A DNA stretch of 64,000 bases, from assembly GCA_944389975.1 (NCBI GenBank), contig CALXOH010000044.1, positions 33,782 to 97,781 of the forward strand, written 5' to 3'. The translations under genes were made by a program, and so were the position numbers. Of this stretch, positions 53,049-61,974 are shown piece by piece; the first letter of the stretch is position 1, and each line of letters opens with the position of its first letter. The notes beneath the pieces are model-generated. The model did not search any database. It worked only from the letters and a program-made list of their open reading frames with translations, and was not told the DNA's origin. Source of the DNA: an uncultured Spirochaetaceae bacterium. GTDB taxonomy: Bacteria > Spirochaetota > Spirochaetia > Sphaerochaetales > Sphaerochaetaceae.

Positions 53049-54854
53049 ATGGATAGGAATACCATAATAGCTATCGTATTGAGTGCTGTTGTGATAATTG
53101 CTGGCACTGCGATACAAGCAACGTTCTTTGCTCCGGATCCAACAGAGATCAGTGTAACTGAAACGAGCACTGAAATGCCGGATGAAAGCACGATTGATTC
53201 AACTGTTGCAAATAATGTTAAAAAGCATTCATTCAATGAATCAGGCGAAGAGCCTTCGCTCGATGCCTTCAATGTCGAAAATGAAGTATTGGACATCACT
53301 TTCGATCCCGTGGGTGCATCAATAAGTAGCGTAAAGCTTAAAAAACACCTTACAGATGGAGAGCCGAGCGAGTTCGTATTCAAGGATCCTGATGATGCAA
53401 ATCCATTCATGCTCTACTCCGGATCGGATAAATCAAACCCGATCGACAGCGTATTCAACCACACAGAGCGCGTAATAGAGCTATCGAACGGATCGATTAC
53501 AGAAGTTACGTTCTCAAGGGATTTCGTAGCGGACGACGGAACGCCTTTCAAGATCGAGAAGATATATGCAATTCCGGAAGATGACGAGTACGTTATCCAG
53601 CTTGCAATCAGGATAACGACAGCGGATGGTTCCGTAATACCTTTGGGTGATTCCTCATCACTTTACACTCTTTCATTCGGACCTCAGGTAGGGCCTTCAT
53701 TCACTTCTATGAGTTCGAACTACGACTACAGAAGGGTCTATGAGATGAGGCGTGGCGATGACAACAAACACAACATAAGCTACAAAGACGGAGTTTATAC
53801 GGCTGAGGATGACTTGGAGTGGATGGCTCTTACAGGTAAGTATTTCGTGTACATCGGAGGACCTGCGGAAGAGGGCATAGTCGGAGGTTTCGAAGCTACG
53901 AACGATACTTATGAAGAAGGAGTGACACAGGTGAACTACATATACATGTCGCGCCTACCTGAGAGCTCTTCTTCCGTAACAGATCTTTATTCGTTCTACC
54001 TCGGTCCTCAGAACAAGAGCGACCTGATGAGGTACGATACCAAGAACGACAACCTCTTCGGACTTGAGAACCAGAAATATACGACCGTAATGGAAACTGG
54101 ATGGCTTACATGGCTTGAATCGATATTGAAGTGGTTCTTGAACATCTTCTATAGGATCATCCCGAACTATGGTGTTGCGATAATCCTTCTTACCATCTTA
54201 ATAAAGATCATTCTACATCCTCTTTCAAAGAAAAGCCAGGAGTCGACTGCGAAGATGGGAGCGCTTTCCCCGAGGATCGAAGAGATAAAGAACAAGTACC
54301 CTGACAATCCTGAAGCGCAGAATGCTGCGATGGCAAAACTTTACAGGGAAGAGAAGATCAATCCGATGAGTTCGTGCCTTCCGATGCTCATCCAGTTCCC
54401 GATACTCATTGCGTTCTACGGACTGTTGAACAAGAATATAGAACTCAGGGGTGCGATGTTCATTCCGGGATGGATCAACGACCTTTCGATTCCTGAGACT
54501 ATATTCACACTGCCTTTCAATATTCCATTGATCGGCAGCCAGATACACCTTCTTCCGATACTCTATACGTTCAGCATGATATTCAGCATGAAGATAACGC
54601 AAAGCAGCTCGTCTGTTGCAGGCAGCCAGCAGGGAATGATGAATTTCATGACCTACGGAATGCCTATCATATTCTTCTTCATCCTTTACAATGCACCTAG
54701 CGGACTGTTGCTGTATTGGTCCGTAATGAACGTCATTTCAATCGGAACGCAGATTTATGTAAACAAGAAGAAGGGTTCGATATACCGCAAAGAGGAAGAG
54801 GAGAAGGAAAGGCTAATCCTCGAGAAGAAAAAGAATAAGAGAAGGAATAAATAA
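53049..54854 (+). CDS. yidC: Membrane protein insertase YidC
   Basis: A 601-residue insertase with an N-terminal anchor (NTIIAIVLSAVVIIAGTAI), a large periplasmic domain, then five-helix core segments from ~residue 365: WFLNIFYRIIPNYGVAIILLTILIK, the basic loop KSQESTAKMGALSPRIEEIK, and MSSCLPMLIQFPILIAFYGLL. The start follows AAGGAGA. yidD, often found between rnpA and yidC, is absent. Confidence 0.97.
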   Translation: MDRNTIIAIVLSAVVIIAGTAIQATFFAPDPTEISVTETSTEMPDESTIDSTVANNVKKHSFNESGEEPSLDAFNVENEVLDITFDPVGASISSVKLKKHLTDGEPSEFVFKDPDDANPFMLYSGSDKSNPIDSVFNHTERVIELSNGSITEVTFSRDFVADDGTPFKIEKIYAIPEDDEYVIQLAIRITTADGSVIPLGDSSSLYTLSFGPQVGPSFTSMSSNYDYRRVYEMRRGDDNKHNISYKDGVYTAEDDLEWMALTGKYFVYIGGPAEEGIVGGFEATNDTYEEGVTQVNYIYMSRLPESSSSVTDLYSFYLGPQNKSDLMRYDTKNDNLFGLENQKYTTVMETGWLTWLESILKWFLNIFYRIIPNYGVAIILLTILIKIILHPLSKKSQESTAKMGALSPRIEEIKNKYPDNPEAQNAAMAKLYREEKINPMSSCLPMLIQFPILIAFYGLLNKNIELRGAMFIPGWINDLSIPETIFTLPFNIPLIGSQIHLLPILYTFSMIFSMKITQSSSSVAGSQQGMMNFMTYGMPIIFFFILYNAPSGLLLYWSVMNVISIGTQIYVNKKKGSIYRKEEEEKERLILEKKKNKRRNK

Positions 54855-55531
54855 TGTATAAGGATTTTGAAGGAAAAACTGAGACCGATGCACTTGCAAA
54901 GGCACGCGAAGAGCTTGGTCTTGAGAATGATGATGTTTATGTGGAGATACTAGAGCAGTCCAAGAAAGGGCTGTTCAAGAAGAGCCATGTGAAGATCAGG
55001 GTATATTATGGAGAAGAGGAGGAGGTTGAGGAGAAGGAAAACCAGTCCTCTTATTCCCTTGAACCTGAGAATGATGAAGAGAGGAAGATCATTGTATTTC
55101 TCGAGAACCTCATTACCAAGATGGGTTATGATGCAAAGGTCGGAATCTCATCAAGAAGCGATAGAAAGCTCTCACTTTCTGTTGAAAGCGATGATTCGAG
55201 CATACTCATCGGAAGAAAAGGGAAGAACCTCGATGCGATTCAGCTTGTTGTAAATGTATTTGCAAACAAACTCGATGAGGATCTGAAGGTAGTGGTGGAT
55301 ACCGAGAACTATCGCAAAAGACACGAGGAGCAGATAATAAGGAATGCATATCGCGCTGCCGAGTACGTCAAAAAGAGCGGAAGAAGCAAACTGCTGGAGC
55401 CTATGAACCCATTCGAGCGAAGGCTTGTACACACTGCACTCAACGACGTCGAAGGCGTGGATACGAAAAGCGAGGGCGAAGGGCTTTACAAACAGGTCCG
55501 TATCGTTCCTTTCGCAAAGAGAAATAGCTGA
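54854..55531 (+). CDS. jag: Jag/KhpB RNA-binding protein
   Basis: A 225-residue protein with Jag-N (MYKDFEGKTETDALAKAREE), a KH domain (SILIGRKGKNLDAIQLVVNV) and an R3H domain (residues ~190-215: PFERRLVHTAL). The usual partner of yidC, whose stop it overlaps by 1 bp. A role in RNA binding and envelope control is inferred from family members. Confidence 0.94.
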   Translation: MYKDFEGKTETDALAKAREELGLENDDVYVEILEQSKKGLFKKSHVKIRVYYGEEEEVEEKENQSSYSLEPENDEERKIIVFLENLITKMGYDAKVGISSRSDRKLSLSVESDDSSILIGRKGKNLDAIQLVVNVFANKLDEDLKVVVDTENYRKRHEEQIIRNAYRAAEYVKKSGRSKLLEPMNPFERRLVHTALNDVEGVDTKSEGEGLYKQVRIVPFAKRNS

Positions 55532-55557
55532 AAAAAAGCCCGCGCGGAGCGGGCTTT
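55531..55557. terminator. Bidirectional terminator between jag and rubrerythrin
   Basis: Stem AAAGCCCGC/GCGGGCTTT with a 5-nt loop. Seven T follow on the minus strand, three on the plus strand. Confidence 0.85.
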
Positions 55558-55574
55558 ATCATTATCTGCACTTA

Positions 55575-56117
55575 TTAGTAGTTGTTTCCAACCAGCTCGA
55601 AATAAGCTTGCGGATGAGCACATACAGGGCATACCTGAGGTGCTTTCTTTCCTACGTGGATGTGTCCGCAGTTCCTGCACTTCCATACCATCTCGCCGTC
55701 CCTGGAGAAAACGAGTTCCTGATTTACGTTGTCGAGAAGCGCAAGATACCTTTTCTCATGCTCTGCCTCTATCTTTGCAACTCCCCTGAAAAGAGCAGCG
55801 ATCTTTGTGAAACCTTCCTCGTCTGCTTCCTTGGCGAATGTTGCATACATATCTGTCCATTCGTAATTCTCACCTTCTGCAGCAGCCTTCAAGTTCTCGG
55901 AAGTGGAAGGGATGTCTCCGCCTTCCTGAAGAAGTTTGAACCAGAGCTTTGCATGCTCTTTCTCATTGTCTGCCGTCTCAAGGAAGATTGCAGCAATCTG
56001 CTCGAATCCCTCTTTCTTTGCCTTTGAAGCAAAATAGGTGTACTTGTTCCTTGCCTGGCTTTCACCTGCAAACGCCGTCTGCAGGTTCTTTTCAGTCTTA
56101 GATCCTTTCAATTCCAT
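55575..56117 (-). CDS. Rubrerythrin
   Basis: A 180-residue non-haem di-iron peroxide-scavenging protein. The ferritin-like helices carry the Glu/His ligands ([50 protein letters not shown]). The C-terminal rubredoxin knuckles are CRNCGHIH and CPVCAHPQ. The start follows AAAGGAG. It lies 5 bp downstream of a PerR-type gene, which suggests peroxide control. Confidence 0.95.
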   Translation of the reverse strand: MELKGSKTEKNLQTAFAGESQARNKYTYFASKAKKEGFEQIAAIFLETADNEKEHAKLWFKLLQEGGDIPSTSENLKAAAEGENYEWTDMYATFAKEADEEGFTKIAALFRGVAKIEAEHEKRYLALLDNVNQELVFSRDGEMVWKCRNCGHIHVGKKAPQVCPVCAHPQAYFELVGNNY

Positions 56118-56122
56118 TTTTA

Positions 56123-56518
56123 TTACTCCTTTGCATTGCATTTGCTGCATATGCCTTCGAACACCAATTCGTATGATGAGATCAAGAAATCCTTTCCGTC
56201 ATCCATCAATTCAACCGATCCAATGATATCTTCACTTATATTTGCAGTGACGTCAAATATCTTGCCGCACTTTACGCACTTCGCGTGGTAATGCGGGTGA
56301 AGATTCTTGTCGAACCTGTCAGGCCCTGATCCGACCTTCCTTACCCTTCTTACAAGGTTCATCTCCTCGAGGTTCGCCAGGTTTCTGTATACGGTGGCTT
56401 TGGATATGCTCGGATACTTCCTGTGCACCTCTTCGTATACTTCTTCCGCAGTGGGATGCCCTTCAAGCATGCATAGCGTACTGTAAGTAATATCCTTCTG
56501 CATCGTATTGCGTACCAC
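56123..56518 (-). CDS. Fur-family regulator (PerR-like)
   Basis: A 131-residue repressor. The winged helix is [20 protein letters not shown] followed by [13 protein letters not shown]. The metal region is [17 protein letters not shown], and the second zinc pair CSKC is near the C-terminus. Co-transcription with rubrerythrin favours PerR over Fur. GAGG precedes the ATG. Confidence 0.88.
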   Translation of the reverse strand: MVRNTMQKDITYSTLCMLEGHPTAEEVYEEVHRKYPSISKATVYRNLANLEEMNLVRRVRKVGSGPDRFDKNLHPHYHAKCVKCGKIFDVTANISEDIIGSVELMDDGKDFLISSYELVFEGICSKCNAKE

Positions 56519-56541
56519 ATGAACCTCTTAATTATAATTTA

Positions 56542-56569
56542 TCCTTAATAATAATTATTGTCAATAATT
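56542..56569 (-). promoter_or_regulatory. PerR/Fur-type box over the perR-rubrerythrin promoter
   Basis: AATTATTG-N-CAATAATT (56553-56569) is a perfect inverted repeat with the 7-1-7 spacing of Fur/PerR boxes. It overlaps the consensus -35 TTGACA on the minus strand, followed after 17 bp by TAAATT. Confidence 0.6.
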
Positions 56570-56617
56570 TATTTGGGTATCTATTACCTTTTGTGCGCTA
56601 TATATGGTTTTCAGGAG

Positions 56618-56844
56618 TTTTCCACAGGTTTTCCACATCGCTGTGGAAAAAGTGTAAAACTATGCTTGATGTGTCATTGTGACATCATTCTGACTATCAG
56701 TTTTGTTGTAGTATTATTTATTACAATACAAAGAATTAAATACATCGATTAGCACTGGAATTATATAAGTTTCATATGAATTAAAACTGTGAACACAGTG
56801 TCTATAAAAGAATAAAAATGTGTAGTTTTCCACACTTATCAACA
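56618..56844. other. Second cluster of DnaA-box-like sites
   Basis: TTTTCCACA or its complement at 56618-56626, 56629-56637, 56642-56650 and 56826-56834, with AGTGTAAAA at 56651 and TTATCAACA at 56836. It lies in a 469-bp AT-rich gap between perR and rsmE with no credible gene. Confidence 0.65.
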
Positions 56845-56987
56845 AAAATAAACATATGTTTGATTTTTTACATAATTATAACAAATATTTGGATTTAATG
56901 AATTCAATGATAATAGAGAATACGCCATATATAGAGGTGTAGATTGTATTGCTTCAGGCAAAACCCAATATATTATGGAAATTTGTA

Positions 56988-57707
56988 TTATTTTCTGTTC
57001 AAAATCGTTTCAACACCTGCAATTGCGTATATTCCCGCCGTTTCAGTCCTAAGTATGTTTGTTCCGAGCAGGATGGGAATGAAGCCCGCTTTTTCCAGAT
57101 ATTCGCACTCTCCATCCTCCAGTCCTCCTTCGGGGCCCACCAGAATTGAAACGCTCTCGTCCCCCGTTTGGATCGCATCGTATAGAAAGATGGTATTGCT
57201 TCTGATCCCTTGGTGCAGCATCAGCTTTTTCCCTTTTGCAAGCGTCGATGCCCTCTCTAATGATTCCTCGTATATTATTTCGGGCATTTTCCCTCCGGAT
57301 TGCATCACAGCTTCCCTTGCAATTGCATCTATGCGCTCTTTCGAGTGTTCATCGAGTTCTTTGACATCGGAGTACCTGGATGGAAAGAATATTATCCTCT
57401 CGACTCCGGCCTCCGTTGATTCACGCACTATCTTTTCGTTCTTTTTACCCTTCGCAAGGCATTGCATCAGCGTTATCTCTGCCATCGGCCCGTCGTATTC
57501 GGGAAGTTCCCCTCTCTCTTCGCATCCCGGGATCAACTTGAGGAACATTTCATCGAGAGCTGCAGTGTAGAGGTTACCTTTCTTGTCTTTTGCCATGAAA
57601 CTCTCACCATCTTTGATGCGAAGGACATTAATGTACTTCCTTTCCTTCTCAGAAAGGGGATAGGTCTCTCCATTGATCTTGTTTTCATTCAGCAGAAATA
57701 CTCTCAT
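56988..57707 (-). CDS. rsmE: 16S rRNA m3U1498 methyltransferase RsmE
   Basis: A 239-residue SPOUT methyltransferase. MQCLAKGKKNEKIVRESTEAGV is the typical central segment. The SAM knot shows SILVGPEGGLEDGE and LLGTNILRTETAGIYA. Methylates U1498 of 16S rRNA. Its start overlaps the protease stop (ATGA). Confidence 0.95.
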   Translation of the reverse strand: MRVFLLNENKINGETYPLSEKERKYINVLRIKDGESFMAKDKKGNLYTAALDEMFLKLIPGCEERGELPEYDGPMAEITLMQCLAKGKKNEKIVRESTEAGVERIIFFPSRYSDVKELDEHSKERIDAIAREAVMQSGGKMPEIIYEESLERASTLAKGKKLMLHQGIRSNTIFLYDAIQTGDESVSILVGPEGGLEDGECEYLEKAGFIPILLGTNILRTETAGIYAIAGVETILNRK

Positions 57708-59128
57708 TCAGCTTCCTTCAGGTATGAAATTGCACGGGACAATACTTCGTCGTACTCTGGAAGTGCTACCGGGCGCTCATCTGAAGGCATCGAGTGTACG
57801 TATTCGTTTATCACGAGCATCTTCAAAAGATCTTCAGGCACTCCCTTTCCGCTGTTTTCTTTTATGAACGAGTCGATGTTCTCATCGGAGAAGACAGGGT
57901 TTTCCTCGACCCATTTCATAGTCTCAAACGAGTTGAAGAAGTCAGCGTAAGCGCTCATCTCTTCGTCAGTGTACTCCTTCTGGGGAATCTCAATTTCAGG
58001 AACTATTCCTTTCTCATGTATGTCGTTTCCGTCCGGAGTGAGGTAGTGTGCACTCGTAAATTGGATAAAACCGTCGCCTATCGGGATTACGTTTTGCATT
58101 ATCCCTTTTCCGAATGTCTTTTCACCTATTACAGCAGCCCTGTCGTTTTCCATCAGACTTGCTGTAAGTATCTCGCTTGATGATGCCGTTCCCCCGTTCA
58201 CGAGTATTGCAATATCGATGTTTTCATCCACAAGCACTTCTTTATCCGCTTCGTACGTCATTCCAAGCCTTTTCAACGGATCCTTGTATTCAACGCTTAT
58301 CATGCGTCCGGAAGAGAGGAACATGTCTGCAATTGCAAGTGCTGAATCTACAGTTCCCCCTCCGTTGTTGCGTAGATCTATCACGAGCGCATCCATCCCG
58401 TCCGATGTCATCTCTTCAAGTGCCTTTTCCACTACTACGTTGGTGTTTTCTGCAAACGAGATTATCTGCAAGTATCCTGTTGAATCATCAAGCATGCCGT
58501 AGGTGCATGTCGGAACCTCGACTTTTTCAGGCATCAGACGTATTTCGAACTCGGAATCCCCTCTGTGGACTGTCAGTACAAGCTCCTCTCCCTCTTTTCC
58601 CCTGAGTTTTCTGCTTGCCTCCCGGGCATCCATTTGTGAGACATCCTCACCGTTGATATTGCTTATCAGATCGTTTGCCCTCAGTCCCGATCGGTCTGCA
58701 GGTCCCCCGGGGAATGTGGAGGAGATTATGATCATGTATGTTCTCGGATCATCGGGATCCATCAGCGAAGGGTTCATCTTCATCAGGTACGTTCCTATCC
58801 CTACATACTCGCCTGTAAGCGCTTCCTCATAGTCGTCAGCTTCGCTTGATGGAACGTAGTAGGAGTATTTGTCGCCCAAGCTGTCCACCAGTCCGCTTAT
58901 CAACTTTTCCTCTACATCCCTGTTGTCGATTTCATACAGGAAGTTGTTATCCAGGTATGCGTAGATGTTGCTTATTTCATACAATATCTCGCTGATGCTC
59001 TTTTTCCCGTCCTCGCGCTGCTGTACGTACTGCCCGATTATATTCACATCCCTTCCTTCGCTCAGTCCGGAAGAGTAGACGACTGCCGTCAGTGAAAGCA
59101 AAATTACGGTTAGTAGTTTCTTTGGCAT
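57704..59128 (-). CDS. C-terminal processing protease (S41 family)
   Basis: A 474-residue exported serine protease. The signal sequence (MPKKLLTVILLSLTAVVYSS) is followed by SGLVDSLGDKYSYYVP, a PDZ domain (GGPADRSGLRANDLISNING), then the S41 core with the catalytic Ser in NGGTASSSEILT and Lys in GEKTFGKGIMQ. It probably acts in the periplasm on protein C-termini. No clear ribosome binding site at the normal distance (GGAGG is 14 nt away). Confidence 0.93.
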   Translation of the reverse strand: MPKKLLTVILLSLTAVVYSSGLSEGRDVNIIGQYVQQREDGKKSISEILYEISNIYAYLDNNFLYEIDNRDVEEKLISGLVDSLGDKYSYYVPSSEADDYEEALTGEYVGIGTYLMKMNPSLMDPDDPRTYMIIISSTFPGGPADRSGLRANDLISNINGEDVSQMDAREASRKLRGKEGEELVLTVHRGDSEFEIRLMPEKVEVPTCTYGMLDDSTGYLQIISFAENTNVVVEKALEEMTSDGMDALVIDLRNNGGGTVDSALAIADMFLSSGRMISVEYKDPLKRLGMTYEADKEVLVDENIDIAILVNGGTASSSEILTASLMENDRAAVIGEKTFGKGIMQNVIPIGDGFIQFTSAHYLTPDGNDIHEKGIVPEIEIPQKEYTDEEMSAYADFFNSFETMKWVEENPVFSDENIDSFIKENSGKGVPEDLLKMLVINEYVHSMPSDERPVALPEYDEVLSRAISYLKEAE

Positions 59129-59242
59129 TATTATGCTGGAAGCCTCCGTTGACTTTTGAAAAGTTTATCAAAGAAAGCATTTGAGGGCCATATGTTTCTC
59201 TACATTCCCTTTTCTGCTAATCTTTGACTGACAGGTTTTGCT

Positions 59243-60214
59243 ATGTTCAATATACCTTTATATATACAGTATCCGGAGTGGATACATCCGGAGGTTGTTC
59301 CGTTTCTTCCAGTACGATGGTATGCGATCATGTATATAGTGGCGTTTTACGTCACATATAGGTTGTTTCTTGTGCAGATAAGAAAGGATCATGCCATCGA
59401 TATGACTAAAAGCGAAGTCCAGGATCTCTTTTTCTATTGCATTCTTGGTCTTGTGATTGGCGCCCGCGTATTTTCGTGCCTCTTTTACAGCGACGGCTTT
59501 TATTACCTCACCCATCCTTGGATGATGTTCTGGCCGTTTGAGAACGGAAGGTTCGTAGGACTGCCGGGTATGAGTTACCATGGCGGAGTAGTAGGATGTT
59601 TCATCGGTGGTCTCATATATGCCCACAAGAACAAGAGAAGCATATTGCATATAACCGACGTGGTGGTTACCGGAATACCATTGGGTTATACATTCGGAAG
59701 ATTGGGAAACTTCATAAACGGTGAGTTGTACGGGAGGGTGAGCGATGCGCCGTTTGCGATCGTCTTCCCACGGGCTGAAAAGCTTTCCACAAGCTATGAA
59801 TGGGTTCGCGATATTGCAGATGGAATAGGAATGGATTACGTATACGGTGAGAGTCTGAATCTTCCTCGTCATCCGACGCAGCTTTATGAAGCTCTATTCG
59901 AAGGCTTGATACTCTTTCTTCTGTTGTGGTTTGTCATAAGGCCGTTGAAATATAAAAAAGGTTTGAGAAACGGTACTATGTTCTCGTTTTACCTGATCGG
60001 GTATGGCCTTTTCAGGTTCGTGATAGAGTATTTCAGACAACCCGATGCCAATATCGGATATGTGATCGCATTGGGAAGGGAGAGCTGGAACATACACGTG
60101 TTCACATCTTTCTTGAATATTTCAAAAGGACAGGTGTTCTGCTCTTTGATGGTGCTTTCGGGCATCGTTCTTTTATTCGTAGTCTCCAAATTCAAGGTAC
60201 AGAAATATGAGTGA
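59243..60214 (+). CDS. lgt: Prolipoprotein diacylglyceryl transferase
   Basis: A 323-residue inner-membrane enzyme with about seven membrane segments. It carries GMSYHGGVVGCFIGGLIY, the Lgt signature GRLGNFINGELYGR and the H-P-TQLYEAL motif. It transfers diacylglycerol to the lipobox Cys, so it would modify the lipoproteins in this window. The stop overlaps the next start by 8 bp. Confidence 0.97.
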   Translation: MFNIPLYIQYPEWIHPEVVPFLPVRWYAIMYIVAFYVTYRLFLVQIRKDHAIDMTKSEVQDLFFYCILGLVIGARVFSCLFYSDGFYYLTHPWMMFWPFENGRFVGLPGMSYHGGVVGCFIGGLIYAHKNKRSILHITDVVVTGIPLGYTFGRLGNFINGELYGRVSDAPFAIVFPRAEKLSTSYEWVRDIADGIGMDYVYGESLNLPRHPTQLYEALFEGLILFLLLWFVIRPLKYKKGLRNGTMFSFYLIGYGLFRFVIEYFRQPDANIGYVIALGRESWNIHVFTSFLNISKGQVFCSLMVLSGIVLLFVVSKFKVQKYE

Positions 60215-61955
60215 GATAGAAAACAGGGTTTGTAAGCTCAGAAATGCGATGAAAGAGTCTGGGCTCGATGGATACATAATCACTGGAAAAGATCCCCACA
60301 TGGGCGAATATTCCCCCCTTTGCTGGCGCTACAGGGAGTTCATCACCGGGTTCACCGGATCAAACGGAATGGTTCTCGTTACTATGGATGATGGTGTTTT
60401 GTGGACCGACAGCAGGTATTTCATCCAGGCTGCGAAAGAGCTTGAGGGAACGCCATTTGAAATGCTCAGGGAGCAGACTGATGATCCTGATGTTGTTTTA
60501 TACATAAAGGTAAACATGGAAAAAGGATCGAGGATCGGAGTAGACAGCCAGAGCATATCCGTCCATTCTCTTGGAGTTCTTTCAAGCATGCTAGACTCCT
60601 ATGAGATCGTTCCGACTGGCGATCTTGTATCCCCGTTCTGGTCTGATCGACCCGGACTACCCGATGGAAAAGTGGAGCTTCTTCCTTTGTCTGTTACAGG
60701 TGAAAGCATCGACGAAAAGATCGGAAGGATTAGGGAAAAGATGGACACGGATGGCGTTTCTTGGACGCTTATAAGCGATCTGGATGACATTGCATGGACG
60801 TTGAACATCAGATCGTCAGACATTCCGTACGATCCTGTGTTCCTTTCATACCTTTTGATAACGAAATCCGACGCAGTACTCTTTGCATCTCCAGATAGGC
60901 TCAAGGGTGTTGATCTACCAATCTTGGTTGAAAGTTTTGATCTTATGGAAGATGTCCTTTCCAAGAAGGCTGTTGGAAAAGGTGCGTTGAACTTCAAGAA
61001 GACGGCTGTTTCGAACTTCAAAAAGATCAGGAACCATGATGTGATCGATTTGAATAACGATTACCCCACATCGCTCAAGTGCATAAAGAACAAGACGGAG
61101 ATAGAGGGGATGAAGAAAGCACACGTCGAGGATGCTCTTTCTTTCGTGAATTTCCTTGCCAAGCTTGAAGAATCGGGTGCATCTGATGAGATGGAAGTTC
61201 TTGCAATGCTCGAAGAAGAGAGGAAAAAGTGCCCGGATTACCTCAGCCCGTCATTCGGTGGAATCGCGGGGTTCGGACCAAACGGCGCCATGTGCCATTA
61301 CGCACCCGATGAGAATGCGTACTCGCCTATAGATACATCCGGATTACTGGTGCTCGACACAGGCGGTCAGTACAAAACAGGAACGACTGACATCACCCGT
61401 ACCCTGCTGTTCGGAAAAGCTGAAGAGAAATGGAAGAGGGCGTATACCTTGGTATTGAAAGGGCACCTTGCTCTTTCAAATCAGGTATTTCCGTCATCTG
61501 CAAGAGGGTGCCATCTTGATGTGCTTGCAAAACAGTTCCTATGGAACGAATGTTTGGATTTCTTCCATGGAACAGGGCACGGGGTCGGAATGAGGCTGAA
61601 TGTGCATGAAGCACCGGTGAGGATCTCCCCTGCTCTTATAGATGTAAAGCTCGAGGAGGGTATGGTTGTTTCGGATGAGCCAGGACTATACGTGGAAGGT
61701 GAGTTCGGAATACGGATCGAGAACCTCGTATACGTCAAGAAGGAAAAAGAGACTCTATTCGGTTCATTCCTCTCATTCGGCACTTTGACTTTGGTGCCTT
61801 ATGAAAGGAAGCTTATAGATACATCTCTCTTGACTAAAGATGAAATAAAAGCGATTGATTCGTATCACGAGATGGTTTATGAGACTTTGTCTGATAAACT
61901 TGACGAGAGGGGTAGGAAATACCTTGAAAAGGCGACGAAACCCCTCTTGTATTAA
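60207..61955 (+). CDS. pepP: Xaa-Pro aminopeptidase (M24B)
   Basis: A 582-residue protein with creatinase-like N-terminal domains and a C-terminal pita-bread fold. Metal ligands: LLVLDTGGQYKTGTTDITRT (two Asp), HGTGHGVGMRLNVHEAP (His), VSDEPGLYVEGEFGIRIEN (two Glu). Removes N-terminal residues before proline. AAGG precedes the ATG. Confidence 0.94.
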   Translation: MSEIENRVCKLRNAMKESGLDGYIITGKDPHMGEYSPLCWRYREFITGFTGSNGMVLVTMDDGVLWTDSRYFIQAAKELEGTPFEMLREQTDDPDVVLYIKVNMEKGSRIGVDSQSISVHSLGVLSSMLDSYEIVPTGDLVSPFWSDRPGLPDGKVELLPLSVTGESIDEKIGRIREKMDTDGVSWTLISDLDDIAWTLNIRSSDIPYDPVFLSYLLITKSDAVLFASPDRLKGVDLPILVESFDLMEDVLSKKAVGKGALNFKKTAVSNFKKIRNHDVIDLNNDYPTSLKCIKNKTEIEGMKKAHVEDALSFVNFLAKLEESGASDEMEVLAMLEEERKKCPDYLSPSFGGIAGFGPNGAMCHYAPDENAYSPIDTSGLLVLDTGGQYKTGTTDITRTLLFGKAEEKWKRAYTLVLKGHLALSNQVFPSSARGCHLDVLAKQFLWNECLDFFHGTGHGVGMRLNVHEAPVRISPALIDVKLEEGMVVSDEPGLYVEGEFGIRIENLVYVKKEKETLFGSFLSFGTLTLVPYERKLIDTSLLTKDEIKAIDSYHEMVYETLSDKLDERGRKYLEKATKPLLY

Positions 61956-61974
61956 ACTTGAAGGAGGACAAGAT

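Noticed and set aside
59129..59242. Leaderless promoter before the S41 protease
   Set aside because: The CATAAT lies only 1 nt before the ATG and the GGAGG is 14 nt away, so neither model fits well; left undecided.
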